Of a stretch of 64,000 nucleotides of DNA, positions 52,105-61,125 are shown piece by piece. Made by a program: the position numbers and the translations under genes. Each line of letters starts with the position of its first letter. Within the stretch, counting starts at the first letter, position 1. Source of the DNA: Bacillus sp. 103mf. Lineage in GTDB: Bacteria; Bacillota; Bacilli; Bacillales; Bacillaceae_G. The notes under the pieces were generated by a model. That model was not told the DNA's origin and searched no databases. It saw only the letters and a program-made list of their open reading frames with translations. The DNA lies in NCBI RefSeq assembly GCF_900116295.1, contig NZ_FPAF01000015.1:1-64000 (forward strand). Direction: 5' to 3'.

Positions 52105-52255
52105 GGCGATGCCCTTTATTCCTCTCCTTATTCATTTTTTCCGTATTTCTCCATTCGTTTGCACAATAAATATCTATATAACAAGAAATACAAAGATAAG
52201 CCATATTCATTATCATTAATATAAAATATATTATTAAGAAGCAGGTGAACTGGGA

Positions 52256-53068
52256 GTGAAGAGAATAAAATGGGCTGTTTTCATTTTAGTGTGTAGCATA
52301 CCACTATTTCTATTAAGTGGTTGTTTTACAGAAACAAAACTAAAAAAACCAATAGGAGATTATTTGTCAGAAAGCTATGGAATAAAGGATGGAGATTTTA
52401 AAATTCTTTCTGCTGATAATAATTGGTTTGAAGGTATTGATCATCAAACTTATGTAGAAATAAAAAAACCCTACCACACTTTTGCTTATTTAATTGTAGA
52501 TAGAAATTCACATGAAATAGATAAAAATAGCGGCGATGATGTTTTCTTAGAAATATTCAAAGGAGCGTATGTTAAACAACATCGTGATGTTTTGAAACAA
52601 TCTGATAAGATTATAAAAAAATATAACTTATTAAGTGAATCTCCTAATGACTATGACAATGGGAAACAAAATTTCTATTACTATTTACATATAAATATAG
52701 ATGAACAACAAGAAAAAGAATTAATTACAGACTTCAAAAAAGAACAAAAATTAAACACTGACAACATAATAAAAACATTAAAAGTTAGTAAACCTAGAGA
52801 TAATGCCGATCATATAGGAGTCATCAATTTTATTTACTATTACAACACCTATAAAAATAACGGAAGTGTACCTAAAGCCCAAAGCATTGTGGATGATTTT
52901 GAAAAAAGTCACGTGTTAACAGAAGGTGTTTATAACGTAGCAGTTAACACTATATATTCTAGTCCTGAGTCTATACAACAAGGGATGGATAGTAGAAATA
53001 GTAATGTCATGTTCATCGTAGATAAATCAGGGAAATTTAAAGCAATGGAACCAAATTCGAGTTTTTAG
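52256..53068 (+). CDS. Lipoprotein of unknown function
   Basis: A 270-residue protein with a lipoprotein signal (MKRIKWAVFILVCSIPLFLL, lipobox LSGC, Cys 23). The mature part is very hydrophilic and Lys/Asn/Tyr-rich (IDKNSGDDVFLEIFKGAYVK, NFYYYLHINIDEQQEKELI). The DNA is clearly richer in A+T than its neighbours, which suggests transfer. It probably starts at GTG 52256 with AGGTG nine bases upstream. I do not recognise the family. Confidence 0.78.
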   Translation: MKRIKWAVFILVCSIPLFLLSGCFTETKLKKPIGDYLSESYGIKDGDFKILSADNNWFEGIDHQTYVEIKKPYHTFAYLIVDRNSHEIDKNSGDDVFLEIFKGAYVKQHRDVLKQSDKIIKKYNLLSESPNDYDNGKQNFYYYLHINIDEQQEKELITDFKKEQKLNTDNIIKTLKVSKPRDNADHIGVINFIYYYNTYKNNGSVPKAQSIVDDFEKSHVLTEGVYNVAVNTIYSSPESIQQGMDSRNSNVMFIVDKSGKFKAMEPNSSF

Positions 53069-53251
53069 AACCCGATAACTTCGAAAATGGCGACGAAATC
53101 TGATAATCCATCTATATACTCATTTACCGTGACAGTTAATGCCACAAAAGTCCATTTAAAAAGAAAAAGAAGATAACCACTTACTATATATAGAGGATTG
53201 TCTTCTTTTTCTTTTCTATATAAATAAGATTTTCATCCCTTACGCAAACCA

Positions 53252-53440
53252 TATAAATTCATTTTAATTTTTTGACATATAAGTTACTACTATGCAGAAT
53301 ACAACATGACCTGTACTCGCTTGTGGCAGGAAAAAGCACTGACCGCTTCTATGCACGGTCAGATGCTCTCGTCCCCCGTTTTTATCCCGCATTAACGGGC
53401 AGTAAGACCCCCACTGACGGAAGTTTCACTTTATGTCGAT
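53252..53440 (+). repeat. Family B repeat, copy 5, with a family A element inserted
   Basis: B runs from AAATTCATTTTAATTTTTTG ACATATAAGT through ACATGACCTGTACTCGCTTG and CACTGACCGCTTCTATGCAC to CTCTCGTCCCCC. A family A element then interrupts it (53381-53434), and the B right end GTCGATTTTT follows. The CGCTT-GTGGCAGG joint shows an internal deletion relative to copy 7. Confidence 0.8.
53381..53434 (-). repeat. Family A repeat, short form, inserted in family B copy 5
   Basis: A 54-base inverted copy flanked by TTTAT (53381-53385) and TTTAT (53430-53434). The bases that follow (GTCG) continue the B right end, which in copy 7 reads GGGTTTTATGTCG without an insert. This is direct evidence for insertion with TTTAT duplication. 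Confidence 0.88.
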
Positions 53441-53461
53441 TTTTACCTGTATATAGCCTTA

Positions 53462-53608
53462 TTATGAGGCTGGTTTGTTAATTACATAACGTTGTTCAAT
53501 GCGTTGTTCAATTCTTTCCAACTCTCGTTTATCATTCAGGATCTTTTGTTTATTTTCCTGTACTAATTCTTTAAAGGATTTATTAAGTAATTTACAATGC
53601 TTTTTCAC
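53462..53608 (-). CDS. FbpB-family small basic protein
   Basis: A 48-residue basic, helical protein (KSFKELVQENKQKILNDKRE, LERIEQRIEQRY) that fits the FbpB family: the ELV-EN-Q-IL-D...L-RIE-R-E pattern is shared with Fur-regulated basic protein B, an RNA chaperone-like partner of the FsrA iron-sparing small RNA in B. subtilis. AAGGAGG lies ten bases before the GTG at 53608. I do not see a Fur box in the upstream DNA. Confidence 0.7.
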   Translation of the reverse strand: MKKHCKLLNKSFKELVQENKQKILNDKRELERIEQRIEQRYVINKPAS

Positions 53609-53790
53609 AATAATCATTCCTCCTTATTTTCTATGAAACCAAGATGTAGAATGAAAAAACACATAAAACTTTTCGCTTCTTGTAAAAAATTTGTCTTTAT
53701 TTGTCGAAAAATTCTACTTAATTAAATAATACTATACCTTTTTCTTTTTCAAAAGGTAATTTTTTGAACATTTCGTGAAATTAACGAACT

Positions 53791-54156
53791 ATGGTAATAG
53801 GGATTGTATTTTTTGTTTTTGCCATTAGCTTTTTGTACTTCCGTTTATTCACAGATCTAGATCGAGATAGAAGACAGTATCAAATGCTTTCTAAAGTGGG
53901 GTTAACGGAAAAAGAATTGAAGAAGGTTGTAACACAACAAATTAGTGTGTTATTTTTTGTACCAATTGTAGTAGCAGTAGTTCATAGTGGTGTAGCATTT
54001 ATGGCACTACAATATATAGCGCAGCATAAACACGTAGATTTATCAGTTACTCAAAATTCCATTTTCGTATTCACAGGGTTTATATTTGTACAAATTACTT
54101 ACTTTTTGTTTATTCGAAGAAATTACTTACGTCAGTTACTTCGCTTTGTGGGCTGA
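53791..54156 (+). pseudogene. 3' fragment of a BceB-type ABC transporter permease
   Basis: A 121-codon open frame whose product has FFVFAISFLYFRLFTDLDRD, YQMLSKVGLTEKELKKVV and FFVPIVVAVVHSGVAF with a last helix near VQITYFLFIRR. This matches the C-terminal end of antimicrobial-peptide ABC permeases (FtsX domain) that are normally over 600 residues. No ribosome site precedes the ATG and an in-frame stop lies two codons upstream. No ATPase gene or two-component system is nearby. It is a relic. Confidence 0.78.
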
Positions 54157-54327
54157 GATTCCATATGATTTAAATATATTCAAATTAATAGTGTAGGCTG
54201 ATTATTGGCTTACACTATTTTTTTATACAAAATTAAAAGAATACTCTTAAGTAACAGTTTTTTTAGAATAATACTGTTAGCGTGGGGGGTTTCCGAAATG
54301 CTGGCGGTACCCCATATAGAAGAAACA

Positions 54328-54361
54328 AAAAAACACGCGGTGTAGGTGCACCACGTGTTTT
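54328..54361 (-). terminator. Terminator of the beta-helix gene
   Basis: Stem AAAACACG, GGTG / CACC, CGTGTTTT with one bulge; on the minus strand it is followed by a U-run (from AACAAAAAAAC). Confidence 0.88.
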
Positions 54362-54364
54362 CAA

Positions 54365-56869
54365 TTAATTCGGAAGCTCCTGATTCCCGTTTACAATATC
54401 CTTTGGCTTTACCTTCAAAAATGCCTTGTGTAAGATGTTGTTTTGAACGCGATAAGCTGGTGCATTGACGCCGCCGTAAATCGTGCTAATACCTTCAACC
54501 GCTGCACCTGTTGTGATGGTATTGCCAGTGATGTTTGCTTGTTGGCCCTGGAACGGTTTGTCTTTATTCCAATAGTCTCCCACTTTGATAACCGCTTTGT
54601 TCATCCCTGGCAGTAAGCCAGAGGTAATCGTGTTATTGACAACATTGATTTGTTTCCCCATTGGGATATTGAGTACAGTTGTATCACCATTGATATCAAA
54701 TCGAGAGTTTTGAATTGTAACATTTGCGTCTTTGTTTCCGACGTTAAATGTCCCTTTTGCTGCCTTAAATGTACAATTTTGAAAGATGTAAGTGCCGTTA
54801 TAGTCGACATGTGTACCACCAGTCGCAGTTGGACTGGATTCAAACATGCAATTGTTATAGGTCCCTCGTACGAATGAAGTGCCAGGGTGATTGAGCACTT
54901 TCAAGTTGTCAAAAGTACTTCCGTCTGGTGCTTGGCCGCCCACTCTTCCTCCGTTTATGGTTACATTACTTACATGAACAGGGTTGACCCACACATTTAA
55001 ATCCATATTGTTTAATGTAAGGTTTTTCGCTTCGATTCCAAACGGGACACGACTTGAAAGACTAAACATCGTTTTATCAAATGTCATGCCGTCTACCACC
55101 GCGCGAGGTCCTGTGATGCTCATCAGTCCATCCTTTATGCTGTTTCCTTCAAACGTGATATCGTGATAGGCGTAAATACTATTGGCATCAAATGTATTAT
55201 TCTTGATATATGCATTTGTGAATGGTTCGGAAACAGCTAAACCGATTTTCCCTCTTGATCCGAAGTGATTCCCTTCAACAACCCCATCATGTCCATCATA
55301 TAAAATGACATCGTATTTGTTATTGTTGTAGAATTTGTTGTTTTTGATGAAGATGTTTTTGTTCATCATCCCGTTTTCACCGTATCCGCCCTCTACGTCA
55401 ATGCCAGATTCAGGCGCAACACCTTTAATATCATGGAAGACACTGTCTGTGATGGTTACATGGTCCGCGCCTCCCACTGTGATGCCTTGACGCCGATTAA
55501 AGGAAAAGTCAGAATGTTTTACGGTCACATTCTTTGCTAATGCCTTGCTCCAAAACTCCCCGTATACACCGCTCGTATTTGCTTTTTTAAACACCGCTTT
55601 AAAGGACGCTGCAGATTTTGGAATTTGAACCACTTCTTTTCCGGTATTGACACTGTAGCTAGATAAGAAGGAACCATCTGCTTGATAAAAATAGACATCA
55701 TAGAGATACGGCAAATTTTTTGCATTTGGCATTTCAAAATAAGGTTCTGTTTTGAGGATGTCCTTTGTGAATGGGATCGGTGCTTTCAATCTAATTTTCG
55801 TTGGATCTGCCACTTTGTTTCCATTTTTATCAAGAGAACCCGATTCAAAATGATCTGGATAGATGTCTTGCAATAACGTTCCTTTCCCACCAATACCCGC
55901 ACCATCACCTGTGAAGTTTGTTGCTTTAACGCCGTCAATTGTCAAGTTTTTGGCCGCATATACAGAAATGCCGATTCCATTTTCATGCGTACCAGGAAAA
56001 CTCGGTCCTTGTTTTTTCGAATAGTCATGCGTATCTTTATCACCTTTGTACGTCCCGCCTTTTAATGTGACGTTGTCGGCGCCGTACCCAACACATACAG
56101 TTGAATATACTTCTCTTGCGTTTGTTTCTTTTTGAATCACAGCATTTTCATCTAACCAGAATGTGATATTCGGAACCATATTGATACACGCGGAAGGGTC
56201 ATTCGACAAAGCAGGATTTTCTTTTTTTACCATGTACGTTCCTGCTGGAACCTTGAATGTTTTGAGGGCATTTGCTTTTGCGAATTGGAGTGCATCGTTC
56301 ATTCCTTTTGTCGATTCAATCGGATGCGTGCCATCGTTTGAAATATGCCATTTTTCTTGCTCTTTTTTGTTTAATTCATAGAAAGTACCATCTTTTTCTA
56401 CCGTTTTGAGGGCAGCTTGTTCACCTGCCGCCGCCTTTACTTGCACGTTCCCATTTTTCAACCTGCTTCCGTTGATCGAAGTTTGAAATAGTCCCTCTTT
56501 ATTTGCTGTAACGTCTGCAGAAACTTGTTTTCCATCTGCATCTGTCACTTCAATGTGAACAGGCGTATTTGCTTCTGCCGTGCCTTCTACTCCGTAAGAA
56601 GATTGATTGTTGTAAATCATATGTTGTAAATTTCCGAGTGCTACGTTTGTTTTTTTTGTTTCTTTTGTTTGTTTTGCCGCTATTTGGGTAACAGGATTAC
56701 TTGTGAATACCCTATTTGTTTGCACGAAACGCTTTCGCCCTGCACCGTCCCATTTTTCGTATTTATTTGCGACATGCACCGCGGTAATTGGAATCGGTTT
56801 CATGGTATTCCCATTTTCTGTGTGCAAACTATTTTGAAGCAATAACAATAGAGCTGTCATCACCATCAT
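54365..56869 (-). CDS. Large right-handed parallel beta-helix protein
   Basis: An 834-residue protein. Residues ~90-155 form a bacterial Ig-like domain (VEGTAEANTPVHIEVTDADG). A pectate-lyase-like entry follows (THPIESTKGMNDALQFAKAN, FKVPAGTYMVKK) and then a long run of beta-helix coils rich in N-x-T/N-N (NVTLKGGTY, NLTIDGVKATNFTGDGAGI, NIFIKNNKFYNNNKYDVILY, ITGNTITTGAAVEGIS). Such proteins act on or bind polysaccharides, often as lyases or epimerases; no catalytic residues can be fixed. The N-terminus (MMVMTALLLLLQNSLHTENG) is a short hydrophobic stretch without a basic start, a poor signal peptide. GAGGTG precedes the ATG. Confidence 0.82.
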   Translation of the reverse strand: MMVMTALLLLLQNSLHTENGNTMKPIPITAVHVANKYEKWDGAGRKRFVQTNRVFTSNPVTQIAAKQTKETKKTNVALGNLQHMIYNNQSSYGVEGTAEANTPVHIEVTDADGKQVSADVTANKEGLFQTSINGSRLKNGNVQVKAAAGEQAALKTVEKDGTFYELNKKEQEKWHISNDGTHPIESTKGMNDALQFAKANALKTFKVPAGTYMVKKENPALSNDPSACINMVPNITFWLDENAVIQKETNAREVYSTVCVGYGADNVTLKGGTYKGDKDTHDYSKKQGPSFPGTHENGIGISVYAAKNLTIDGVKATNFTGDGAGIGGKGTLLQDIYPDHFESGSLDKNGNKVADPTKIRLKAPIPFTKDILKTEPYFEMPNAKNLPYLYDVYFYQADGSFLSSYSVNTGKEVVQIPKSAASFKAVFKKANTSGVYGEFWSKALAKNVTVKHSDFSFNRRQGITVGGADHVTITDSVFHDIKGVAPESGIDVEGGYGENGMMNKNIFIKNNKFYNNNKYDVILYDGHDGVVEGNHFGSRGKIGLAVSEPFTNAYIKNNTFDANSIYAYHDITFEGNSIKDGLMSITGPRAVVDGMTFDKTMFSLSSRVPFGIEAKNLTLNNMDLNVWVNPVHVSNVTINGGRVGGQAPDGSTFDNLKVLNHPGTSFVRGTYNNCMFESSPTATGGTHVDYNGTYIFQNCTFKAAKGTFNVGNKDANVTIQNSRFDINGDTTVLNIPMGKQINVVNNTITSGLLPGMNKAVIKVGDYWNKDKPFQGQQANITGNTITTGAAVEGISTIYGGVNAPAYRVQNNILHKAFLKVKPKDIVNGNQELPN

Positions 56870-56913
56870 CGATACTTCACCTCTTTCTATATAACCATTT
56901 CAAATTAATCGTT

Positions 56914-57114
56914 TTAAGATTGTTTGTTGGGATCTGATTTATCCCTTTCTTTTAACTTTTTCTCTACATTGTAAACGATTGTAATCATACATAGAATCAT
57001 AAGCGTCACGATTCCAATTGTTGTATAAGGACTTCTCCATAACAAGCTAACGACGCTTCCGATTACAATCATAAAATAGCCGCTTCTTTTCAAAACATTG
57101 ATTCCACACGACAT
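56914..57114 (-). CDS. Small two-helix membrane protein
   Basis: A 66-residue protein with helices at ~10-25 and ~32-50 and a charged tail (VEKKLKERDKSDPNKQS). It lies 44 bases upstream of the beta-helix gene on the same strand, so the two may be co-transcribed. GGGAAACGGTAG precedes the ATG as a modest ribosome site. The function is unknown. Confidence 0.6.
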   Translation of the reverse strand: MSCGINVLKRSGYFMIVIGSVVSLLWRSPYTTIGIVTLMILCMITIVYNVEKKLKERDKSDPNKQS

Positions 57115-57282
57115 CTACCGTTTCCCTTTTTCTTGATGAAGAAAAGAAATTTATCGTTTATTTAGATTATTTTTATTATAAGATATAAAGGAATCAGGAA
57201 AGGCGAGAGTTTCACCGTTTTTATTTTATTCACGAAAAAACATGATACCATTAAGAAAAACAATTTGGCAAGGGGGAACAAT

Positions 57283-57378
57283 ATGAAACACGTAATCAAA
57301 TCAAAAAAGCAAAGAAACCATATGATTATTCCTTTGCTTGGTATTTACTGGTTCGTTGCACAAAACAAACATCTTTAG
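57283..57378 (+). CDS. Possible 31-residue peptide
   Basis: A short frame (MKHVIKSKKQRNHMIIPLLG...) with a strong ribosome site AAGGGGGAACA eight bases upstream; basic N-terminus and one hydrophobic segment. It overlaps, on the other strand, the 3' end of a transposase remnant, so it could be chance. Confidence 0.3.
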   Translation: MKHVIKSKKQRNHMIIPLLGIYWFVAQNKHL

Positions 57379-57463
57379 CAAGATTTCGTAAGATATTTGG
57401 GGATAAGAAACTTTGAATTTCTTGAGCAAATAGTTGTAATTCATCAGATACAGAAATAGACAT
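57326..57463 (-). pseudogene. 5' remnant of an IS4-family (IS231-like) transposase gene
   Basis: An ATG at 57463 opens a 45-codon frame. MSISVSDELQLFAQEIQSFL and SPNILRNLAKDVCFVQRTSK follow the start of IS231/IS4-type transposases of the B. cereus group (DELQLF-E-L, L-P--L--LAK--GFV-R-.K). It ends at TAA; the remaining ~430 codons and the element ends are missing. It is a relic of an old insertion. Confidence 0.65.
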
Positions 57464-57671
57464 ACAAAAACGCCATCCTTTCCTATGATTCTGCAGAAAG
57501 AATAGCGTATTTTTTCATTTTAGGGGGTATTTTGTTTTATTAGCTTGATAGCGATGTGACGGTACCCCTGTTAGCTCATATTTTAATTATCCTTACACTT
57601 AGCGTACAGAGTACTAGTTAAATCATTTCCAAAATATGTCTAAATGTACAATTTTCTTTTTTTGATATGGT

Positions 57672-57815
57672 GAGGCCTAATAAATCCATTTTGATCTCCC
57701 AGCATATAAGCCGCCGTTATGCAGAACAAAATATGACCTACACTCACTTTCTCCCGTTGTTTTTATCTTCGCACGTGGCAGAAACAGACCCTGACTGCTT
57801 CTATGCATGGCCAGT
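57672..57815 (+). repeat. Family B repeat, copy 6
   Basis: Landmarks in order: AATAAATCCATTTTGATCTC, AGCATATAAGC, TATGCAGAACAAAATATGAC, CTCACTTTCTCCCGTTGTTT, GCACGTGGCAG, CCCTGACTGCTTCTATGCAT, GGCCAG. The right end is lost. The rest of the 57464-57865 gap shows no gene. Confidence 0.75.
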
Positions 57816-57827
57816 AAAAATGGGTTT

Positions 57828-57867
57828 AATCAAAAAGAGCGTCGAGCTTTGGACGCTCTTTTTGATT
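57828..57867. terminator. Terminator of the KinB-like kinase gene
   Basis: Perfect 16-base arms (AATCAAAAAGAGCGTC / GACGCTCTTTTTGATT), overlapping the kinase stop codon by a base or two. Confidence 0.9.
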
Positions 57868-59119
57868 AACAAGGTATAATGATAGAAAAACATGTTCCTT
57901 TTCCTTTTGTACTCTCTATTTCTATATCTCCATTTAGCTCTCTAATAATGCTATACGCAATCATAGTACCAAGCCCAGTTCCTTTTTCTTTTGTTGAATA
58001 AAATGGCGTGGCAATTCGCTTTATTTCTTTTCGAGACATTCCAATTCCTGAATCAATAATATCAATTACAATATTACCCTTAATTTTTTGTGCACGAATT
58101 TGTAATACTCCACCATCTTTCATAGCTTCAATTCCATTTTGTAAAATGTTAGTTAAGCACTGTTTTAATTTTTCAGGATTCGCATTTATATACAAACACG
58201 CTGGAATATCTCTCTTTATTTCAACATTGTATGAAAACGCTAGTGGTGAAATAATATTGGTTACTTCCCGAAAAATACAACTTATATTTAGTAGTTTTTT
58301 TATCGTATGTTGTGGTTTTGTGAGAGATAAATAATTATCGATAATCAATTGTACTTTTTCTAATTCCATTAACATAATTTTCAAGTACTCATCTTGAGAT
58401 GTTTTTGAAATTTCAATTTCACGGAACAATTGAGTGAATCCATATACAGTAGTCAGCGGGTTATGAATTTCATGTGCAATCGATGCAGCTAATTCACTAG
58501 CTGTATAAAATTTTTCAGCTCTTTGAATTTTTTCTTTCATTTTAAATTTCTCGATCATTCCCTCTACTAAATAAACAGACAAGAATCCTGTGAAGGCGTT
58601 GACCACTACATAATTAATCAAAAATCCAATAAAAACAGCTTCGATTTTACCATTTATTTCAATTTGATTCATTATCGCAAAGATAGAAAAAGAACTAGTA
58701 CAAATCAAAAGCAATAATGTGTTGAACAATACCTTTTTTCTCCTAAAATAAATGGGTAGAAAATAACGTAATATTGTCGTAATAGCTGTAATTACAGTAT
58801 ATATAATAACTGATGAAAAAAAGCCGTTTCCACCTAAATAAAATCGATAAGCAATATATACAATACTTATACAAATAACGCTTCTTGTGTTTCCATATAG
58901 AAGCACTAAAAGAATAGGAATAAAACGCAAATCATAAATATACCCATCATGTAAATGAATAGGGAATGTCATACAAAGAACAATTGCAACCGATGAAAGA
59001 AAAGAAATGAGTATGTTGTTACGTGCTTTTTTTTCTGTTTTATCTAACCAAAATACTTGATAACTAAGGATACAAATTATAATAATAAATGCATTTAATA
59101 GTAGTGTAGAAATTCCCAT
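57866..59119 (-). CDS. Orphan sensor histidine kinase of the sporulation KinB type
   Basis: A 417-residue kinase. Residues 1-190 hold six membrane helices of the 5TMR-LYT type (IYDLRFIPILLVLLYGNTRS) with almost no outside domain. HisKA follows with phospho-acceptor H216 (AASIAHEIHNPLTTVYGF), then the ATPase domain (NILQNGIEAMKDGG, DIIDSGIGM, KEKGTGLGTMIAYSII). This is the layout of B. subtilis KinB, which phosphorylates Spo0F. No response regulator gene is next to it. Because kinB is missing from its usual place beside kapB, this may be the KapB partner, which is inference. GGGAGG precedes the ATG. Confidence 0.88.
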   Translation of the reverse strand: MGISTLLLNAFIIIICILSYQVFWLDKTEKKARNNILISFLSSVAIVLCMTFPIHLHDGYIYDLRFIPILLVLLYGNTRSVICISIVYIAYRFYLGGNGFFSSVIIYTVITAITTILRYFLPIYFRRKKVLFNTLLLLICTSSFSIFAIMNQIEINGKIEAVFIGFLINYVVVNAFTGFLSVYLVEGMIEKFKMKEKIQRAEKFYTASELAASIAHEIHNPLTTVYGFTQLFREIEISKTSQDEYLKIMLMELEKVQLIIDNYLSLTKPQHTIKKLLNISCIFREVTNIISPLAFSYNVEIKRDIPACLYINANPEKLKQCLTNILQNGIEAMKDGGVLQIRAQKIKGNIVIDIIDSGIGMSRKEIKRIATPFYSTKEKGTGLGTMIAYSIIRELNGDIEIESTKGKGTCFSIIIPC

Positions 59120-59495
59120 ATTCTATACCTCCCTAATTTTTTGTAAGGGGGATAATACACTCTTCCTCAAAAAAATATTTTAATTTTATATTACGTTATT
59201 TCAATTTATTAGTTCGTTACGTTTCCCGATTTTAAAAATACTAAATAGGTATACGTGCTTTTGATCGTTTATATTCGTTAGGTACAAAGAAAAATTTTTT
59301 TGGGTACAGACGTACAAGAAAGAGGAAATGGGAAAAACTTCACGATTACTTTCTGAAAATTCTGTTAATTCAAAAAGACAAACCATCTTCTCTTCTATAT
59401 AATTGACTTTATAATAACATGAAAATGAGCAAATAACAACAAAAACACTCGAATTTCTACTTTTTTCGCCATTTTTACTCTTTCGTTCCATCCAA

Positions 59496-59544
59496 AATAA
59501 AAACCCTCTTAACGAATGAATATTGTAATTCACCGTCAAGAAGG
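59496..59544 (-). terminator. Terminator of the A-type Fe-S carrier gene
   Basis: On the minus strand CCTTCTTGACG pairs with CGTTAAGAGGG (two G-U pairs) around a ~20-base loop, then a U-run. I see nothing else in the 59120-59594 gap; the open frame across it starts within this hairpin. Confidence 0.6.
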
Positions 59545-59594
59545 TCGGTATTATTAATCCTTATAGATGCGCACTACACAAATATTATCTAATG

Positions 59595-59948
59595 TTAACA
59601 TTCCTCAGGCTTACCGGCATTCGTCGCTGTACGGAAAGATGATCCACAGCCGCATGATGCGATTGCGTTTGGATTGTCGATTGTAAATCCACCGCCAAGC
59701 ATTGATTGCTTATAATCGATTTTTATTCCTTTTACAATTGGAGCACTTTCTTTATCAATAACAAATTCAACACCGAAAAATTCAAGAACTGTATCGTCTT
59801 CATTTGGTTCTCTTTCAAATCCTAAGCCATAAGAAAGACCGCTACATCCACCGCCGTGTACAGCAAGGCGAACGTATCTTTCTCCTTCTTCAGCGTCTTT
59901 TAACATATCTTTAATTTGATGTGCTGCTTGTTCTGTTACAGTAATCAT
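59595..59948 (-). CDS. erpA: A-type iron-sulfur carrier (ErpA/YutM)
   Basis: A 117-residue HesB/IscA-family protein with the three cluster-binding cysteines in GGGCSGLSYGLGF and ASCGCGSSF. It delivers Fe-S clusters to target enzymes. The B. subtilis homologue is YutM, encoded next to dapF as here. ATG 59948 follows AGGAAGGTGAATT; an ATG three codons upstream overlaps that site. The last residues (RTATNAGKPEEC) carry an extra Cys. Confidence 0.93.
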   Translation of the reverse strand: MITVTEQAAHQIKDMLKDAEEGERYVRLAVHGGGCSGLSYGLGFEREPNEDDTVLEFFGVEFVIDKESAPIVKGIKIDYKQSMLGGGFTIDNPNAIASCGCGSSFRTATNAGKPEEC

Positions 59949-59993
59949 AGAATTCACCTTCCTTCCTTTCTTCTCTCGTTCTATTATACATCT

Positions 59994-60860
59994 TTACTCT
60001 TCAATCTTATAATAATATACACCGCTGCAAGTGACTTCTGCTGGACCATTCATGAGAACTGTTCCTTCTTCTGTCCATGTAATCATTAAATCTCCGCCTG
60101 CTAAATGAACAGTAATCTCTTGTCCGCGCTTCATCTTTCTATTTAAGATTGCAGCTACAACCGCAGCACATGCCCCTGTTCCACATGCTTGTGTAATGCC
60201 CGAACCGCGTTCCCATACACGAAAATGCATTTCACAATCATTCAGTACTTCAATAAATTCTACATTTACGCTTTCCGGAAACATCTCATGTGTTTCTAAT
60301 ACAGGTCCTAATGTTGTAAGCGGTGCTTCTTCAATATCATCTACAAAAATAACAGCATGCGGATTTCCCATTGAGACAGCTGTAAATGTGTAACGGTGGT
60401 TACTGTAAAGGAAATCTTCACGAATAAATGGTATTTCTCCTTCACCTAACATCGGTAAATCAATGCGTTTTAATCTAGGTGCTCCCATATCAATTGTTGC
60501 CGAGGTTACAATTCCATCTTCAGCTTTTACTTCTGCTGTAACGATTCCTGCTAACGTTTCAATCATAAAAACAGTCTCTTCTACTAATTTATGCTCATAT
60601 GCGTACTTTGCAACGCAACGCAATCCATTCCCGCAGCTTTTTCCTTCTGAACCGTCTTTATTAAAAATACGCATTTTCACAGGAGCAATGTCAGAGGGAC
60701 AAATTAAAATCATTCCGTCGGAACCAATTCCAGTATTCACATCCGATACTTTTTCAGCAACTTTTGCGAGATGCTCTTCTGCAATTTGTTCTTCAAACAT
60801 ATTTATATAAATGTAGTTATTCCCAAGTCCGTGCATTTTTGTGAAAGAAAGTTGTGCCAT
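59994..60860 (-). CDS. dapF: Diaminopimelate epimerase
   Basis: A 288-residue enzyme converting LL- to meso-diaminopimelate for lysine and peptidoglycan synthesis. The two catalytic cysteines are C76 in [10 protein letters not shown] and the second in [12 protein letters not shown] (about 226). [14 protein letters not shown] is the family N-terminus (DapF usually has GLGND). Here the usual Asp is replaced: GLGNNYIYI. The gene is 36 bases upstream of erpA on the same strand. The ATG follows TGGAGTGAAA. Confidence 0.95.
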   Translation of the reverse strand: MAQLSFTKMHGLGNNYIYINMFEEQIAEEHLAKVAEKVSDVNTGIGSDGMILICPSDIAPVKMRIFNKDGSEGKSCGNGLRCVAKYAYEHKLVEETVFMIETLAGIVTAEVKAEDGIVTSATIDMGAPRLKRIDLPMLGEGEIPFIREDFLYSNHRYTFTAVSMGNPHAVIFVDDIEEAPLTTLGPVLETHEMFPESVNVEFIEVLNDCEMHFRVWERGSGITQACGTGACAAVVAAILNRKMKRGQEITVHLAGGDLMITWTEEGTVLMNGPAEVTCSGVYYYKIEE

Positions 60861-60997
60861 ATTATTTCACTCCAAAATTTTTGATTGTTATAAGTATAAA
60901 ATGAGCGCTTTTGGAAAACAATAAGAATGTCCCCCGTTTCTCATATTCAACGACAATTTTGGTGTAACAATGTCGTACTTACACATATTGTGTAAGC

Positions 60998-61029
60998 AAA
61001 AAGCCCTTCAAAAAAGGGCTTTCTTTTTT
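60998..61029 (+). terminator. Terminator-like hairpin upstream of dapF
   Basis: Stem AAAGCCCTT / AAGGGCTTT followed by TCTTTTTTG. No plus-strand gene ends close by, so its user is unclear. A small palindrome ACTTACACA / TGTGTAAG-like stretch lies just before it. Confidence 0.5.
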
Positions 61030-61125
61030 GTCTATATACTAAGCAACTGCTGCACTTGTTATAGCCTGTTCTTTCGAAGTGATTTTATGCGTTCAAATGA
61101 AAAGGCGCTACCTCGTTGCAGCACC

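Noticed and set aside
59201-59539. 112-codon open frame on the minus strand
   Set aside because: It starts at TTG without a ribosome site, inside the hairpin that ends the erpA gene, and its composition is not protein-like.
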